Translations under genes and position numbers: made by a program
The notes under the pieces: model-generated
What the model saw: the letters and a program-made list of their open reading frames with translations, nothing else
Database searches by the model: none
What the model was told of the DNA's origin: nothing
Part shown: positions 12,812 through 22,930 of the stretch, piece by piece
Numbering within the stretch: position 1 is the first letter of the stretch
Layout of the letters: each line of letters opens with the position of its first letter
Assembly (NCBI RefSeq): GCF_016859285.1
Contig: NC_053414.1
Coordinates: 1,616,517 to 1,680,516 of the forward strand
DNA: 64,000 nt
Origin: Xiphias gladius
Lineage: Eukaryota > Chordata > Actinopteri > Istiophoriformes > Xiphiidae
Direction: 5' to 3'

Positions 12812-13599
12812 ATGTTGTTAAACAACAGAAAAACCAACACATCAGTCAATGACTGTGTCTGCTAGTGTATTTGAACCTGAACTCAGTGTCCATGTCATGA
12901 GGCATACCTGTACAGTCCAACACTGTCCAGTCCACCTGTTCCTCCATAAAGTCTCCTGATATGAAGCCACTAATGGTCAGTTTGTGTTTGTAATTCAGTT
13001 CCATGAAGGAGGACTGAAGGACCAAAGGACTGAAGGAGACTGACGGACTGAAAGAGGACTGGACTCAGCAGGACTCAGTGTCAGGTGAGATCCTTGACCT
13101 TTACATCAGACAGCAGGACAAGTGGACAAATACCAGAGGAGCTGCAGGAGGTTCAGAGAGAGACGAAGAAAACCTGTGTTTGCGTCTTCGTATGTGATGT
13201 GAAAATCTTCTAAAGACACAACAACTTTATCTGATACACAAAGAATTCAAAGTGCTGCACATACTGATTAACACACTCAAATCTAAAAGAAAAAAGAAAA
13301 AGAAGGAAACCTTTTTAAGAATGGAGACATGTCTAAAGGTCACACAACTGTTTCTTCCTCAGAGACTTTGCACCATGTGTTTCCTGCTTCAGTTTGATCT
13401 CCAGCTGCTCACAAATGCTAACGAACTGTGTATGTAGATGTAGGAGTTCTGCCTCTCACAGTGTCTCCAGCGTTCCGACACAACACACAACAAACTGCTT
13501 CGTCTGATCAGTATTTATCACCCACATCAGAAACCTGACATGATGTCCTCGGGGCTTTGTCCTCCTGCTGTCTGTCTCCCTGATGTCTCAACAACAACT

Positions 13600-13725
13600 C
13601 TGTCTTTGTGTCTATCTGTGTCTGTGCCTCTCTGTATCTATCTTTGTCTCTCTGTCTCTGTCTCTCTGTCTCTGTTTCTGGCTGTGTTTCTGTTTCTGTG
13701 TGTCTCTGTCTCTCTGTCTCTACAA
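13600..13725. repeat. CTGTGTCTCTGT-type pyrimidine-rich simple repeat
   Basis: Imperfect runs of TCTCTGTCTCTGT and CTGTGTCT over about 125 bp. The Ser/Leu/Cys-rich frames on the plus strand and Thr/Glu/Arg-rich frame on the minus strand are artefacts of it. Confidence 0.85.
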
Positions 13726-14865
13726 AATGTTTCATGTAAATATGTCTTACAGATTTAACAGCTGAAAACCTTGGATGTTTTTGTATCTGGTTCCTGAAGG
13801 TCGTCAAAGTCTTGGTCTGATCGTCGCTGATCTTTTAAAGGACATGTTGACATTTTTCATGTCTGTCTTAAACTGACAGTCATGTGTCCATATGAACATG
13901 TGAACAGGTTTTCCCTCCTGTTCATCCTGGACATTAACAGGTCTCTGCACAACATGTTTCTGATGAACGTGATGGAGACAAAGTCCATATTCCTTATTGG
14001 GTGAGAAAAATATATTCTACATGTATCTGTGGGGTTTGTTGAAAACAGTGAGCCTGTCCTTTATTTTGAAAGGACAATAACAAAACAAGAAAGGGATGAA
14101 GAAAACGAGAATGTGTATTTTTATGTCCCATGTCTTCAGATGTTTGATGGTTTAAGTTTTTCCTTTTCGTCTCAGTCTCTTCATGAAACTTATTTTCACT
14201 CAGGGGGAATATTCGCACTTTCAGTGATTTCTCATTAAAAAGCTGGATATTTGAATTGATCAACACAGAAGGAAGTCATTTAAAGAGGAGGAGAAATAAT
14301 TTGACAGCGTTTTACAGACTGATGATGGCCGAGCCCTCCGGCTGATAAACTTCTGTAACGAAAATCATCTGATTGATTATCGGAAACAAACTGTTTTATC
14401 TCTGCAGTTGTGAATCAGATCCATCATGTTCTCGAAGTAAAACTTTATGCCGAGTATTAATTAACTCCAGAGCCTGACTCTGGGAGTTTAACATGATGCT
14501 TGTGTTTGCTGACCTCAGACAGTGATTCAGTCCTGCAGGTGCTGGTGCGACTCACTTGCATCTGAACTTGAAACGGTTGTGGACTTGAAATGTCTTGGAT
14601 TTGTCCTGGTTTGTCTAAGTGTAGCGCTTACGTCACAGTTTCTGTACAGGTGCCCACATTTACCCGTCAAGTTGGTTTATAGATCCCAACTTTTGCGTGG
14701 GAAGTGGCATACGCCTCTTTCAGGCAGGTTTTTGTGTGTACGCAACAGCTATCAATGAGGCCCCAGACGTTCCAGAGAAATGAGCAGATGTCCTCAAGAG
14801 AAATTAGATAGCTGGAGGTCAGTAAACGTAAAGATTCTGTTTTATTTGTTTCTTGAGGGACTACT
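13726..14865. other. intergenic, nothing recognised
   Basis: No splice-site-flanked conserved frame or repeat family was recognised in this stretch. Confidence 0.4.
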
Positions 14866-15250
14866 TATGGACTTTGTGCTTCCTGTTTTATTTTGTTACG
14901 TCTTACCTGTTGTGTCTTTGTTTTTTTTTCCCTGCCTGTGTGTTCCCGCCTGCCCCGCCCCAATTAGTTTCACCTGTCCCCATCACCCTTTGCCTCCCTT
15001 GTGTATTTAAGCCCCTGTATTCCCCTCATTCTTTGTCAGTTCATCTTTTTAGTTTCCTCTGCTTTTTCCTGAGTTTTCCTGTGTTTTGCTTCCTGAGTTG
15101 AATTTCCCGAGTCTTGCCTGCCAGTCTGCCTTAACTTCAGTTTTTCCACCCGACAGCACGTTAATCTGTTTTTTAATATTAAAAAACAACTTCTTTGCAT
15201 CAGCTTGCCTGTGTGTCTGCATTTGGGTCCTCTATCCTGTTTCCCTGCAA
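14866..15250 (+). mobile_element. LTR-like repeat, same family as 12476-12811
   Basis: Shares the head TATGGACTTTGTGCTTCCTG, a TATA-like TGTATTTAAGCCCC, a GTCAGTTCATCTTT block about 30 bp later, and the tail CTGCATTTGGGTCCTC with the other copies. Exact ends are uncertain; no target duplication was identified. Confidence 0.6.
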
Positions 15251-15576
15251 ACAAGACAATTGATTACAGAGACAGATATTAACAGCTCCCCGACCCTCAC
15301 TGAGAGTCATTGTTTAGTAAAATTTCAGTTTTCTGTGATCAGCTCCGAGACCTGAATGATGTTGTGGATCTGATCTGTGAGTGTTTGGTTGAGTCTGAAG
15401 GCTCTCACAGCAGTGTATCCATTTATTAATTTCGGGTGTGTAGGTGGCCAGAACCTCAGAGATCAGCCCCCCCTGAGACATAAGAGTCTCAGGTGGCCTG
15501 GTGCCCTGACAGCCTGCAGCTGATCTGATCTCAGGTGTTCACAGAAAGTGAATCATCTGCTGCTTCAGGCACAGAC

Positions 15577-15620
15577 ACAAAAACACACACAAACACACAC
15601 AAAAGCACACAAACAGACAC

Positions 15621-15681
<61 letters not shown>
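15577..15681. repeat. (CA)n microsatellite
   Basis: CA array with a few AA and GC interruptions at its left end. Confidence 0.96.
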
Positions 15682-15685
<4 letters not shown>

Positions 15686-17072
15686 ATAGTACAACACACA
15701 ACCATAGCACCAGTGAGAGGCCAGAGAATGTCCTGCACATAACAGACCAATAACACGTGATTACAGATGTTAAAATATTTGCTGATATTTGGAGACTATG
15801 ATTCATAAACAGTGAATATCCATCATGTTCGTGTAAAACAACAAATGATTGAAAGACATAATAAATAAAAATGATGCCCCTTATACAATACAATACAATA
15901 TACAGCACTCTATCAGTACTGGGACTAGTACCTGGACTGGGACCTCACTGTTTGTAAAATGTAAATTGTGATCATGTGTTTTCTCTGGGGAGATTTTTTC
16001 TACATTGTTTTTTTTTTTTTAACAAGTTCAGGTGAAGGTGAAGTTCAGGTTTCTGTTTTTTCTGGTCTGAACTGGTTTTATTAGTTGTTATTTAGCCCAC
16101 AAACCTCACCACAGAAATCCAACATTCAGCTCTGACTTTGTTCATCATATTTAATGAGACTTTTATTTTGATAGACTGTCTTCCTGCTGTTTTCACACTT
16201 TAAGTGTCTAAAAGCTCGTATGTAATTCGTCACTCAGTAGTTCTGTTTGCTAATTAACAAACAGCACAGGTGTTTAATTGGTTAATGAGGGAATCCTTGG
16301 AGTAATCAGAGAGCAGGAGGTTCATTATTTCTTTGAAACATTTTTCAGATTTTTTAAGAGTGTGAATCAGTTTTAGTTTGATTATTATATTATTTCATGT
16401 TTTTGAACTGAACTCATAATTTCAGTCTAATTGGCTGTTCTCTGATCAGAGTTTGTGTTTTCAGATGAAGCCAGCATTCACCTGGTCAGAGAGCGTACTG
16501 GGAAGTGTTTTTAGGTTGTTTTTAATGTGTCGCCTCAGTGTGTCTGTGTGAAGTGGAGCAGAGGACAAGCTGATTGTTTCCTGTGTCGACCCAAAAAAAA
16601 AAACCTAGCAGAGATGGATGAAGATCTTCACACCAGAATTCTGCAGGAGAATAAGCAAAATAAAATTGCAGAAAAGCGCTGAGAATGGCAGAGAGGAACA
16701 GACAGAGAATATGTTACATTGTGTTTCTGGTGGAAATATAAATCTCTTTACCCACTGATGTCACAGAGCTGCTGTCTGACCATCAGGACCAGTTTTGCGT
16801 TAATTTTTTTTGTTCAAACACACTTCTCCATGTGGACTAGAGGGGCCAGGATCAAACCATGAAAACAGTTTTTAAAAATTTAGACGGCTTCATGTGGACC
16901 TGGTCTGAGACCCAATGAAACTGTTCCTCTGGTTGTGTTTAGATTGGCTGGGTTCAGGTTTAGTGTGATGGATGACCTTTGAACCCAAGTCCCCCCCAAG
17001 ACAATGTGTTAGAGATGTAAATGTTAAATTTGTACTTTTTTTTTTTTTTTACATGTTTACTAAAAATGTCAT
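15682..17072. other. intergenic, nothing recognised
   Basis: AT-rich DNA with several short T and A runs; no gene or named repeat seen. Confidence 0.4.
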
Positions 17073-18412
17073 GTCCAAAATTATTCATACGCCTTGAAAT
17101 AGTCGCAAATTTTTGAGAAAAAATCCAAACTTCTATGCCATTCCAGATAGCCCTGGTAATTCCTATCATGCTTTAAAGCATTCTATCAACTATAAATTGA
17201 GGACAGCTGATGCAGTACTTCTCTAGTTACTAGTCAATTGCAATTCATGTCTAAAACCAAAGAGCTTAGTGAGGACCTCCAGTTGCACATTGTGGCTACT
17301 CACAAGACGGGGGAAAGGCTCTAAAGCCATATTTAGGCATTTGTTTTCAAGTGCGAGTGGCCACAGTGCAAAGCATAATCAAAATGTACAAGGAGTTCCA
17401 TACTGGGAAAAATCTCACAGGGTGTGGTAGGAAGCGCAAAGTGACCCCTGCGCTGACAAGAATGGCAGTGTGAGAAGCCAAGAAGAATCAAGAATAATCA
17501 CCAAAGCCATTCAGGTATCAACATCTCATATGACACTCCAGCGGACACTGCACAAGGCTGGCATCCATGGACGCCTACCAAGGCGGACTCTGCTTCTCCA
17601 AGACAGGCACTCAAAAGCTTGCCTAGCCTTGTCAAAAGCTCACCTGGAAAAAGTAGAAAGCTTTTGGTCATCAGTTCTGTGGTCAGACGAGAGGAAAATT
17701 GAGTTGTTTGGACACAGGGACGTGGCTTTTGTTTAGCGAAAGAAAGGAGAAGCATTCAACTCCAAGAGCACGTACCCCTTGGCCAAGCATGGTGGTGGGA
17801 ATGTAATGCTTTGGGGTGTTTGTCAAAGTAAACGTCATGAAGGAGAGGATTACATTAAGATTCTGGAAGAAAAAATCAGGCAGTCTGCAGAAAAACTTGG
17901 CCTTGGGCAGCATTGGATCTTCCATCAAGACAATGATCCAAATATAAAGCCAAAGTGGTCAAGAAATGGTTAACAGAAAACTAAATCAACATTACGGAGA
18001 GGCCCAGCCAGAGTCCAGACCTGAATCCCATCGAGAATCTGTGGGGGGTACTAAAGACCACAATGAAGGCAAAGAGGCCTTCCAAGCTCGAAGACCTGGA
18101 GATTGATGCAAAAGAGGAGTGGTCCAAAATCCCAGTGGAGCCATGCAAAAGGCTTGCTAGCAATCATAAGAACCATTTGATTACTGTGATGGCAAAAAAA
18201 AGGCTTTGCCATTAATTACTGAGAAAGGGTATGAAAAATGGAATTTTTCAAAAAAATGTAAAAAGAAACAGAAATAGTTCATTTTTTTTCCATTTATATC
18301 TCTTATGGTATTTTGTCACATGCTTCAGTCATTTCCAGCAAGATGAAACCTATTAATAAAATAAAAATTCACTATTAATCAAAATTTGGCACGAGTATGA
18401 ATAATTTATATA
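17073..18412 (+). mobile_element. Tc1/mariner-like DNA transposon, inactive
   Basis: Degenerate terminal inverted repeats: left CAAAATTATTCATACGCC, right GGCACGAGTATGAATAATTTA, surround a broken Tc1-type transposase. Length about 1.34 kb is normal for a fish Tc1 element. The right end abuts a (CA)n/(TA)n array. End positions are accurate to a few bases only. Confidence 0.8.
17247..18215 (+). pseudogene. Tc1-like transposase pseudogene
   Basis: The ATG at 17247 begins MSKTKELSEDLQ-like text. Recognisable Tc1 landmarks follow: a helix-turn-helix half (TLHKAGIHGRLPRR), the first catalytic region (VLWSDERKIELFG), HGGGNVMLWG, HQDNDPNIK around the second Asp, then after a frame change SQSPDLNPIENLWG with the third acidic residue. 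Stop codons occur in the N-terminal part and near 17736, and the frame changes near 17960, so it cannot make transposase. Confidence 0.88.
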
Positions 18413-18413
18413 A

Positions 18414-18417
<4 letters not shown>

Positions 18418-18467
<50 letters not shown>

Positions 18468-18510
18468 CACACACATATACACAAACACACTCACACTCAC
18501 TCACACACAC
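18418..18510. repeat. (CA)n/(TA)n compound microsatellite
   Basis: CA run followed by TATATATATA and a degenerate CA tail directly after the Tc1-like element. Confidence 0.93.
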
Positions 18511-18835
18511 TCCTCAGGCTGAGGCTGAAGCACAGATGTGTCATCATGAGTTAAAGTGTTTTCAGGGTTAATTAGACATTAATGCTGTTTGTCTGGAACC
18601 AGAGGACAGTGTGTGTGTATGTGTTATAGTGTATATACACTATATATGTGTGTGTAACAGAGTGTGTGTGTACATATGTGTGTGTATGAGTCAGCTGATG
18701 TTTCTGCTCTATTTAACAGCTGCAGACTGATGTGAATCATCTGATGTTATTTTCTCCTCTGAACATTTAAAACTAAAAAAACAACATCAGATATTTATTA
18801 ACAGTCAGAGGAAGCTGGTTTTAGCGCCCCCTGCA

Positions 18836-18955
18836 AGCCGCACCTCCGTATCTGCAGGATTTTATGCATTGCACTGCTGCCACAGGACTGGCTGATTGGA
18901 TAATTGCATGAATAAGCAGGTGTAAAATTGTTCCTAATAAAGTGCTTGGTGAGTT
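18836..18955. repeat. dispersed DNA-transposon-type fragment
   Basis: Contains GGCTGATTGGATAATTGCATGAATAAGCAGGTGT...GTTCCTAATAAAGTGCTTGG, a phrase I know as a common dispersed repeat end in fish and other vertebrate genomes. Family name uncertain. Confidence 0.5.
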
Positions 18956-19317
18956 TACATTATTGTTGGGTTATTTACACAAACTAAAATATGGCTATTT
19001 TTAATCAGTGATAAACACAAAAAGCTCATGTTTGACCTTCAAACTGTCACAGATGTTTTGTTAGTAATTATTATTATTATTTTTGTTTCTGTTATGTTTC
19101 CTGACATTTTACCATTGTAGCTGGTGATTTAAAGAACTTTATGAACTGTTTAATGTGTAATAATGACTAATTTTCTATAAACTGATCATCACATAATTTA
19201 AATTTAAATCTGCCTAACTACATCTGCCTGACAAAGAAGGGTAGAGGGGTAAAAAGTAAGAAGTAGCAGGAAATGAAAATGCTCAAGTAAAATACAAGTA
19301 CGTCAGCAATGTATATA

Positions 19318-20379
19318 CAGTGGCATGAAAAAGTTTGAGCACCCTTGGTTAAAATTCCTCTTACTGTGCGTAGTTGAGTGAGTAAAAGATGAACTGAACT
19401 CCACAAAGCATAAAGTTAAAGATGACACATTCTTTAATATTTTGAGTGAGATTACCTTTCTATTTCCATCTCTTACAGTTTCAAAATACCAAAGGAAAAG
19501 GGCCTGGAACAAAGGTTTTTCTCCCATTCTTCCTGCAAAGGCTTCCAGATCTGTGAGATTCTTGGGCCTTCTTACATGCACTGCTCTTTTGAGGTCTATC
19601 CACAGGTTTTCAATTGAGGTTTAGGTCGGTGGACTGTGAGGGCCATGGCAAAAACTTCAGCTTTCGCCTCTTGAGGTAGTCCATTGTGCAGGTGCCGCTG
19701 CACAGTAGAACAGTGCACCACCACTCCAGAGGTCTGTTAAATCTTCCTGAAGGTCTTTTGCTGTCAAACGGGGGTTTTGATTTGTCTTTCTAGCGATCCT
19801 ACGAGCAGTTCTGTCTGAAAGCTTTCTTGGTCTTCCAGACCTCAACTGTTCCTGTTCACTGCCATTTCTTAATTACATTACAAACTTAGGAAACAGCTAC
19901 CTGAAAATGGTTTGCTGTCTCCTTTTAGACTTCTCTTGCTTTGGGGGCATTAATTATTCTAATTTTCAGAGTGCTAGGCAGCTGGTTAGAGGAGCCCATG
20001 GTTGCTGACTGTTTGTACAAGGTTTGGGGAGCCAGAGTATTTTTAAAGCTTTGACATTTGCATCACCTGGCCTTTCCTAATGATGACTGTGAACAAGCCA
20101 CAGCCCTGACAAGCTAATTAAGGTCTGAGTCTTTGGTAAAAGTTATGAGACCTCAAATCTCTTGGGGTGCCCAAACTTTTGTATGTTTTTTTCCTTTCCT
20201 TTTTTCACTTGAAAATTGTAAAAAACAAAAATAATACACTTATCTTGCTTAACATATTGAAAAGAGTGTTTCATCTTTAACTTTATGCCTTTTGGAGATC
20301 AGTTCATCTTCTACTCACTTAGCTATTTACAGAAACAGAAATTTTGACCAGGGGTGCCCAAACTTTTTTTATCCAACTG
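19318..20379 (-). mobile_element. Tc1-like element with internally deleted transposase
   Basis: Ends CAGTGGCATGAAAAAGTTTG and, on the other strand, CAGTTGGATAAAAAAAGTTTG form the terminal inverted repeat, with TA on both sides as expected for Tc1/mariner target duplication. A second inner copy of the repeat (GGGGTGCCCAAACTTTTGTATG near 20163-20185) gives an IR/DR-like right arm. The minus-strand gene keeps the N-terminal DNA-binding text (GRPRKLSDRTARRIARKTNQ at 19657-19845) and then fragments ending in RRPKNLTDLEAFAGRMGEKP. The middle, including the DDE core, is missing or destroyed. Confidence 0.82.
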
Positions 20380-21331
20380 TATGTACAGTACTTTAGTATA
20401 CTGTAGTATTACTGCAGTATGTCCTTCGTCCTGCAGATTTTTTTTTTTTTACTCAAGGTGAAAATTAACCCTAACCCTCAGCAGCAGCCTTCAGGCTCTT
20501 GGCTCAGTTTAAAACTCCTTACATCATGCAGATTATCTATTAAAAACTTTAATGAATCCTTTCACCTTAATAACACCGTCAACTCATAATTCATGGATTT
20601 GTCAAACATTTCACATTTGTGTGGAAATTAAGGTCTTCAGTTACACATTCATGTTTTTGTTGAAAATGATGACGAAGATCTCTTCCTCTTCCTTTTGAAT
20701 TAAAACAGAAGATTAAGGAACGAACGACGCACTCCAGTTTAAAGTAAAGTTTTAAGTTTTTTTTAATTAAAAAAAAAAAATGAACTTTTTTTTTACAAAC
20801 TCTGAATACAACACATGAAGAATCTGATTTAGTTTAAAAACTGTTAGAAAACATTTTGTTAAAAACATTCATCTGTGTATCCTCATCAGTTCTTCATGTA
20901 GAAACACATCAAATTAAAGCGATTGATCCCTGAAATAATTAAAATCTGATCCTGAAACTGCTGACAAACACAGACTGCTGGTGACTGAAGATGCTCACAG
21001 ACCTCAGGTCTGTTTACTGCTGATGTTGTTTCCTGTCAGGACGTTTGTTTGGTTGTTTGTTTGTTTGTTTGTTTTCTGCTGATGTTGTGTTGTTGTTTGT
21101 TTGTTGTTTCATGGCAGCTGTCTGTCTGCATTTGTTGTTGTTTTGTGGCTGTACTGTTTGTTTTTTGTCATTTGTTGTTTCCTGTCAGGACATCAATCTG
21201 ACTGTGTTTGCATCGGTATGTAGTTTCCTGTTGTTAGTTGTTTGTTTCCTTTCAGTACTCAGCCATTTCTTTTCTGTTACAGTTGTTTCCTCTCATGTTG
21301 TGTGTCTGGCTGCGGCTGTAGCTGTTTCCTG
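20380..21331. other. mplkip 3' flank / putative 3' UTR
   Basis: Lies downstream of the mplkip stop on the minus strand. Holds a (TGTT)n-like run at 21045-21075, several TTTCCTGTCA phrases and an ATTAAA (minus strand) near 20762 that could serve as a weak polyadenylation signal. No separate gene seen. Confidence 0.4.
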
Positions 21332-21451
21332 TCATGTTGACTGTCTGGCTGCGGCTGCGTCTGCAGCGCTGACTGGCTGCAAAGCTGCCCAGGGATCCTG
21401 CAGCATCGACGGACTGAAATATTTCTCCACTGAAGAGTCTGAAGATCCAGA
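21332..21451 (-). CDS. mplkip: mplkip (TTDN1) exon 2, C-terminal part
   Basis: A minus-strand acceptor GTGTTTTCAG at 21452-21454 opens a phase-0 exon encoding SGSSDSSVEKYFSPSMLQDP followed by WAALQPVSAAD, the best conserved block of MPLKIP (human text: NYFKPSMLEDPWAGLEPVS). This C-terminal region is the family's conserved part; the protein is a nuclear factor linked to PLK1 binding, to non-photosensitive trichothiodystrophy and to the lariat debranching enzyme DBR1. After VSAAD the frame reads AAAARQST and stops at 21332-21334, about 15 residues earlier than human. A second frame carries a better-looking tail (see findings). Joined to exon 1 the product is 148 aa; human is 179 aa. Confidence 0.83.
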   Translation of the reverse strand, partial: SGSSDSSVEKYFSPSMLQDPWAALQPVSAADAAAARQST

Positions 21452-22421
21452 CTGAAAACACACAGACGTTTATTCTGATGATTGAAGCTAAAACAAAACT
21501 GTGTGATTCCACAGACACAAACATTTTGTATTGTTTCTACTGTTTTTATCAACAACATACAGGAAACATGAGTAGAAAAATGAAGAAATATCAGTTTTTT
21601 TTTTAATTTTAACTGTGGTTTACAACCTGCTCTGACTGGTAATGTCCTCCTGTCACACAAGGAACTACACAATAAAATGAATAATGATTATTTTATAAAC
21701 TCTGATCTGGGTGCTTCACGTGTGTCACCTCCATGTTTAATGTCTGTCTAACTTGTTATTCTGTCTCTGATGAAGCTCAGATTAGAAAAAGTAGAAACAC
21801 CTTGATCGTTGTGAAAGTAATTCTGTAAATTCCGCTACAAATGTATCTTTTTTACTGCGCTCAAAGTCTCAAGTTTATCAGAAGAAACACAGTTTAACCC
21901 AAACCTCTGATTCACTTCCCATTACCCCGTATGGCCCCCAAGCATCCCGAAGCCCCCAGAACATGTGCTCCCATCAACCCAGAAAACTGCGATGACCCCC
22001 CCCCCCCACAACAGAAACCACTCTGACCGCCCCTCCACAACTCAAACTCTCCTACTCTGCTGCAGTTTACTTCACAACTGCAAAACCTGATATTTAGCAG
22101 TAAATGCTGATTCTCTGTTTACACGAGTAATACTGCATTATACTACTACTACTTCACCAGTTGCTACTAATACTATTACTGCTATTAATAATAATAATAA
22201 TGGCTCTCAGCTGATCCGTATCAACAAAAACCGATCGTAATCTATTTCGGGTTGAGACGCACGCGGCGGATCGATCAGTTTGTTGTTCAGTTAAACTGTA
22301 AACAAACAATCACGTGACGAAGACTCAATGTTTAAACCGGATCAGGTCCTGAGTTAATAAAGTTTATCTTCTCCCTTCAGTGTGATCAACATCCAGTTCA
22401 AATAAACACCTGAAACTTCAC
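21452..22421 (-). other. mplkip: mplkip intron
   Basis: 970-bp intron from donor GTGAAG (minus strand, ending exon 1 at 22422) to acceptor TTTTCAG. Contains a C-run near 21998-22007 and an AAT/ATT-rich stretch near 22185-22202. No other exon is needed to join the two coding exons in phase 0. Confidence 0.7.
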
Positions 22422-22748
22422 CTGGAACTTCTGAGCTGAACCGGGACTGAAGGACTGAGGCCGCCGGAAACCGTCCCCTCTGCGCCGCATCTGTCCTCCG
22501 AATCCCCAGGACCCGCTGCCTAGCCCGGCCGGAGAACCGTCCCAGTATCCTCGGTTAGAACCTGGAGAATAGACCGGGGAACCCGGAGAGTAAATTGGGC
22601 AGCCCCGGGGAGAACCTCCGCGATATCCGGAGCCTCCGTATGGAGAGCGAGCTCCGGGTAAACCCCAGCAGGAGACCGGCGAGGGAAACCTTCCAGCCGG
22701 CCGCGGAGCTCCGGGACTCCGCAGAGGTCTGCACGGAGCTCGGTACAT
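22422..22748 (-). CDS. mplkip: mplkip (TTDN1) exon 1
   Basis: 109 codons from the ATG at 22748. The product begins MYRAPCRPLRSPGAPRPAGR and is dominated by Gly, Ser, Pro, Arg and Tyr with YSPGSP/GYRGGSP repeats, the low-complexity N-terminal region typical of MPLKIP; human starts MQRQNFRPP. It ends at AQKFQ with a minus-strand donor CAG/GTGAAG. The reading phase (0) matches exon 2. The disordered Arg/Gly/Tyr-rich half carries phosphorylation sites for CDK1 in human; several SP pairs (SPG) are present here. Identity rests on the exon 2 motif plus composition and on INHBA/AMPH synteny. Confidence 0.82.
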
Positions 22749-22930
22749 CTGAGCGGCTAAAAAATGAAGGGGAGACCCAGAGGACCAGAAGAGACGCGGG
22801 AGACTAGAAGAAACCCAGAGGACCGGTAGAGATCTTGCGACTGGAGACTCACCACAACAACAAAGCTCTGAGACTAAACCGGAACCGGAATTACATACAG
22901 TTCTCCTCCCGGTCGTACAGACTGCAGCGC
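22749..22930 (-). promoter_or_regulatory. mplkip: mplkip promoter / CpG-rich 5' region
   Basis: CpG-rich sequence continuing the GC-rich exon. Two adjacent CCGGAA hexamers (22879-22884 and 22885-22890) are consensus ETS-family binding sites, common in TATA-less housekeeping promoters. No TATA box seen. In human the divergent gene SUGCT starts here; I see no SUGCT-like first exon on the plus strand. Confidence 0.5.

Noticed and set aside
21045..21455. 136-codon plus-strand frame opposite mplkip exon 2
   Set aside because: Low-complexity Val/Cys/Leu text from TGTT and TTTCCTGT repeats, antisense to a recognised exon.
22595..22807. Plus-strand frame opposite mplkip exon 1
   Set aside because: Shadow of the GC-rich minus-strand exon; no domain and no splice context.
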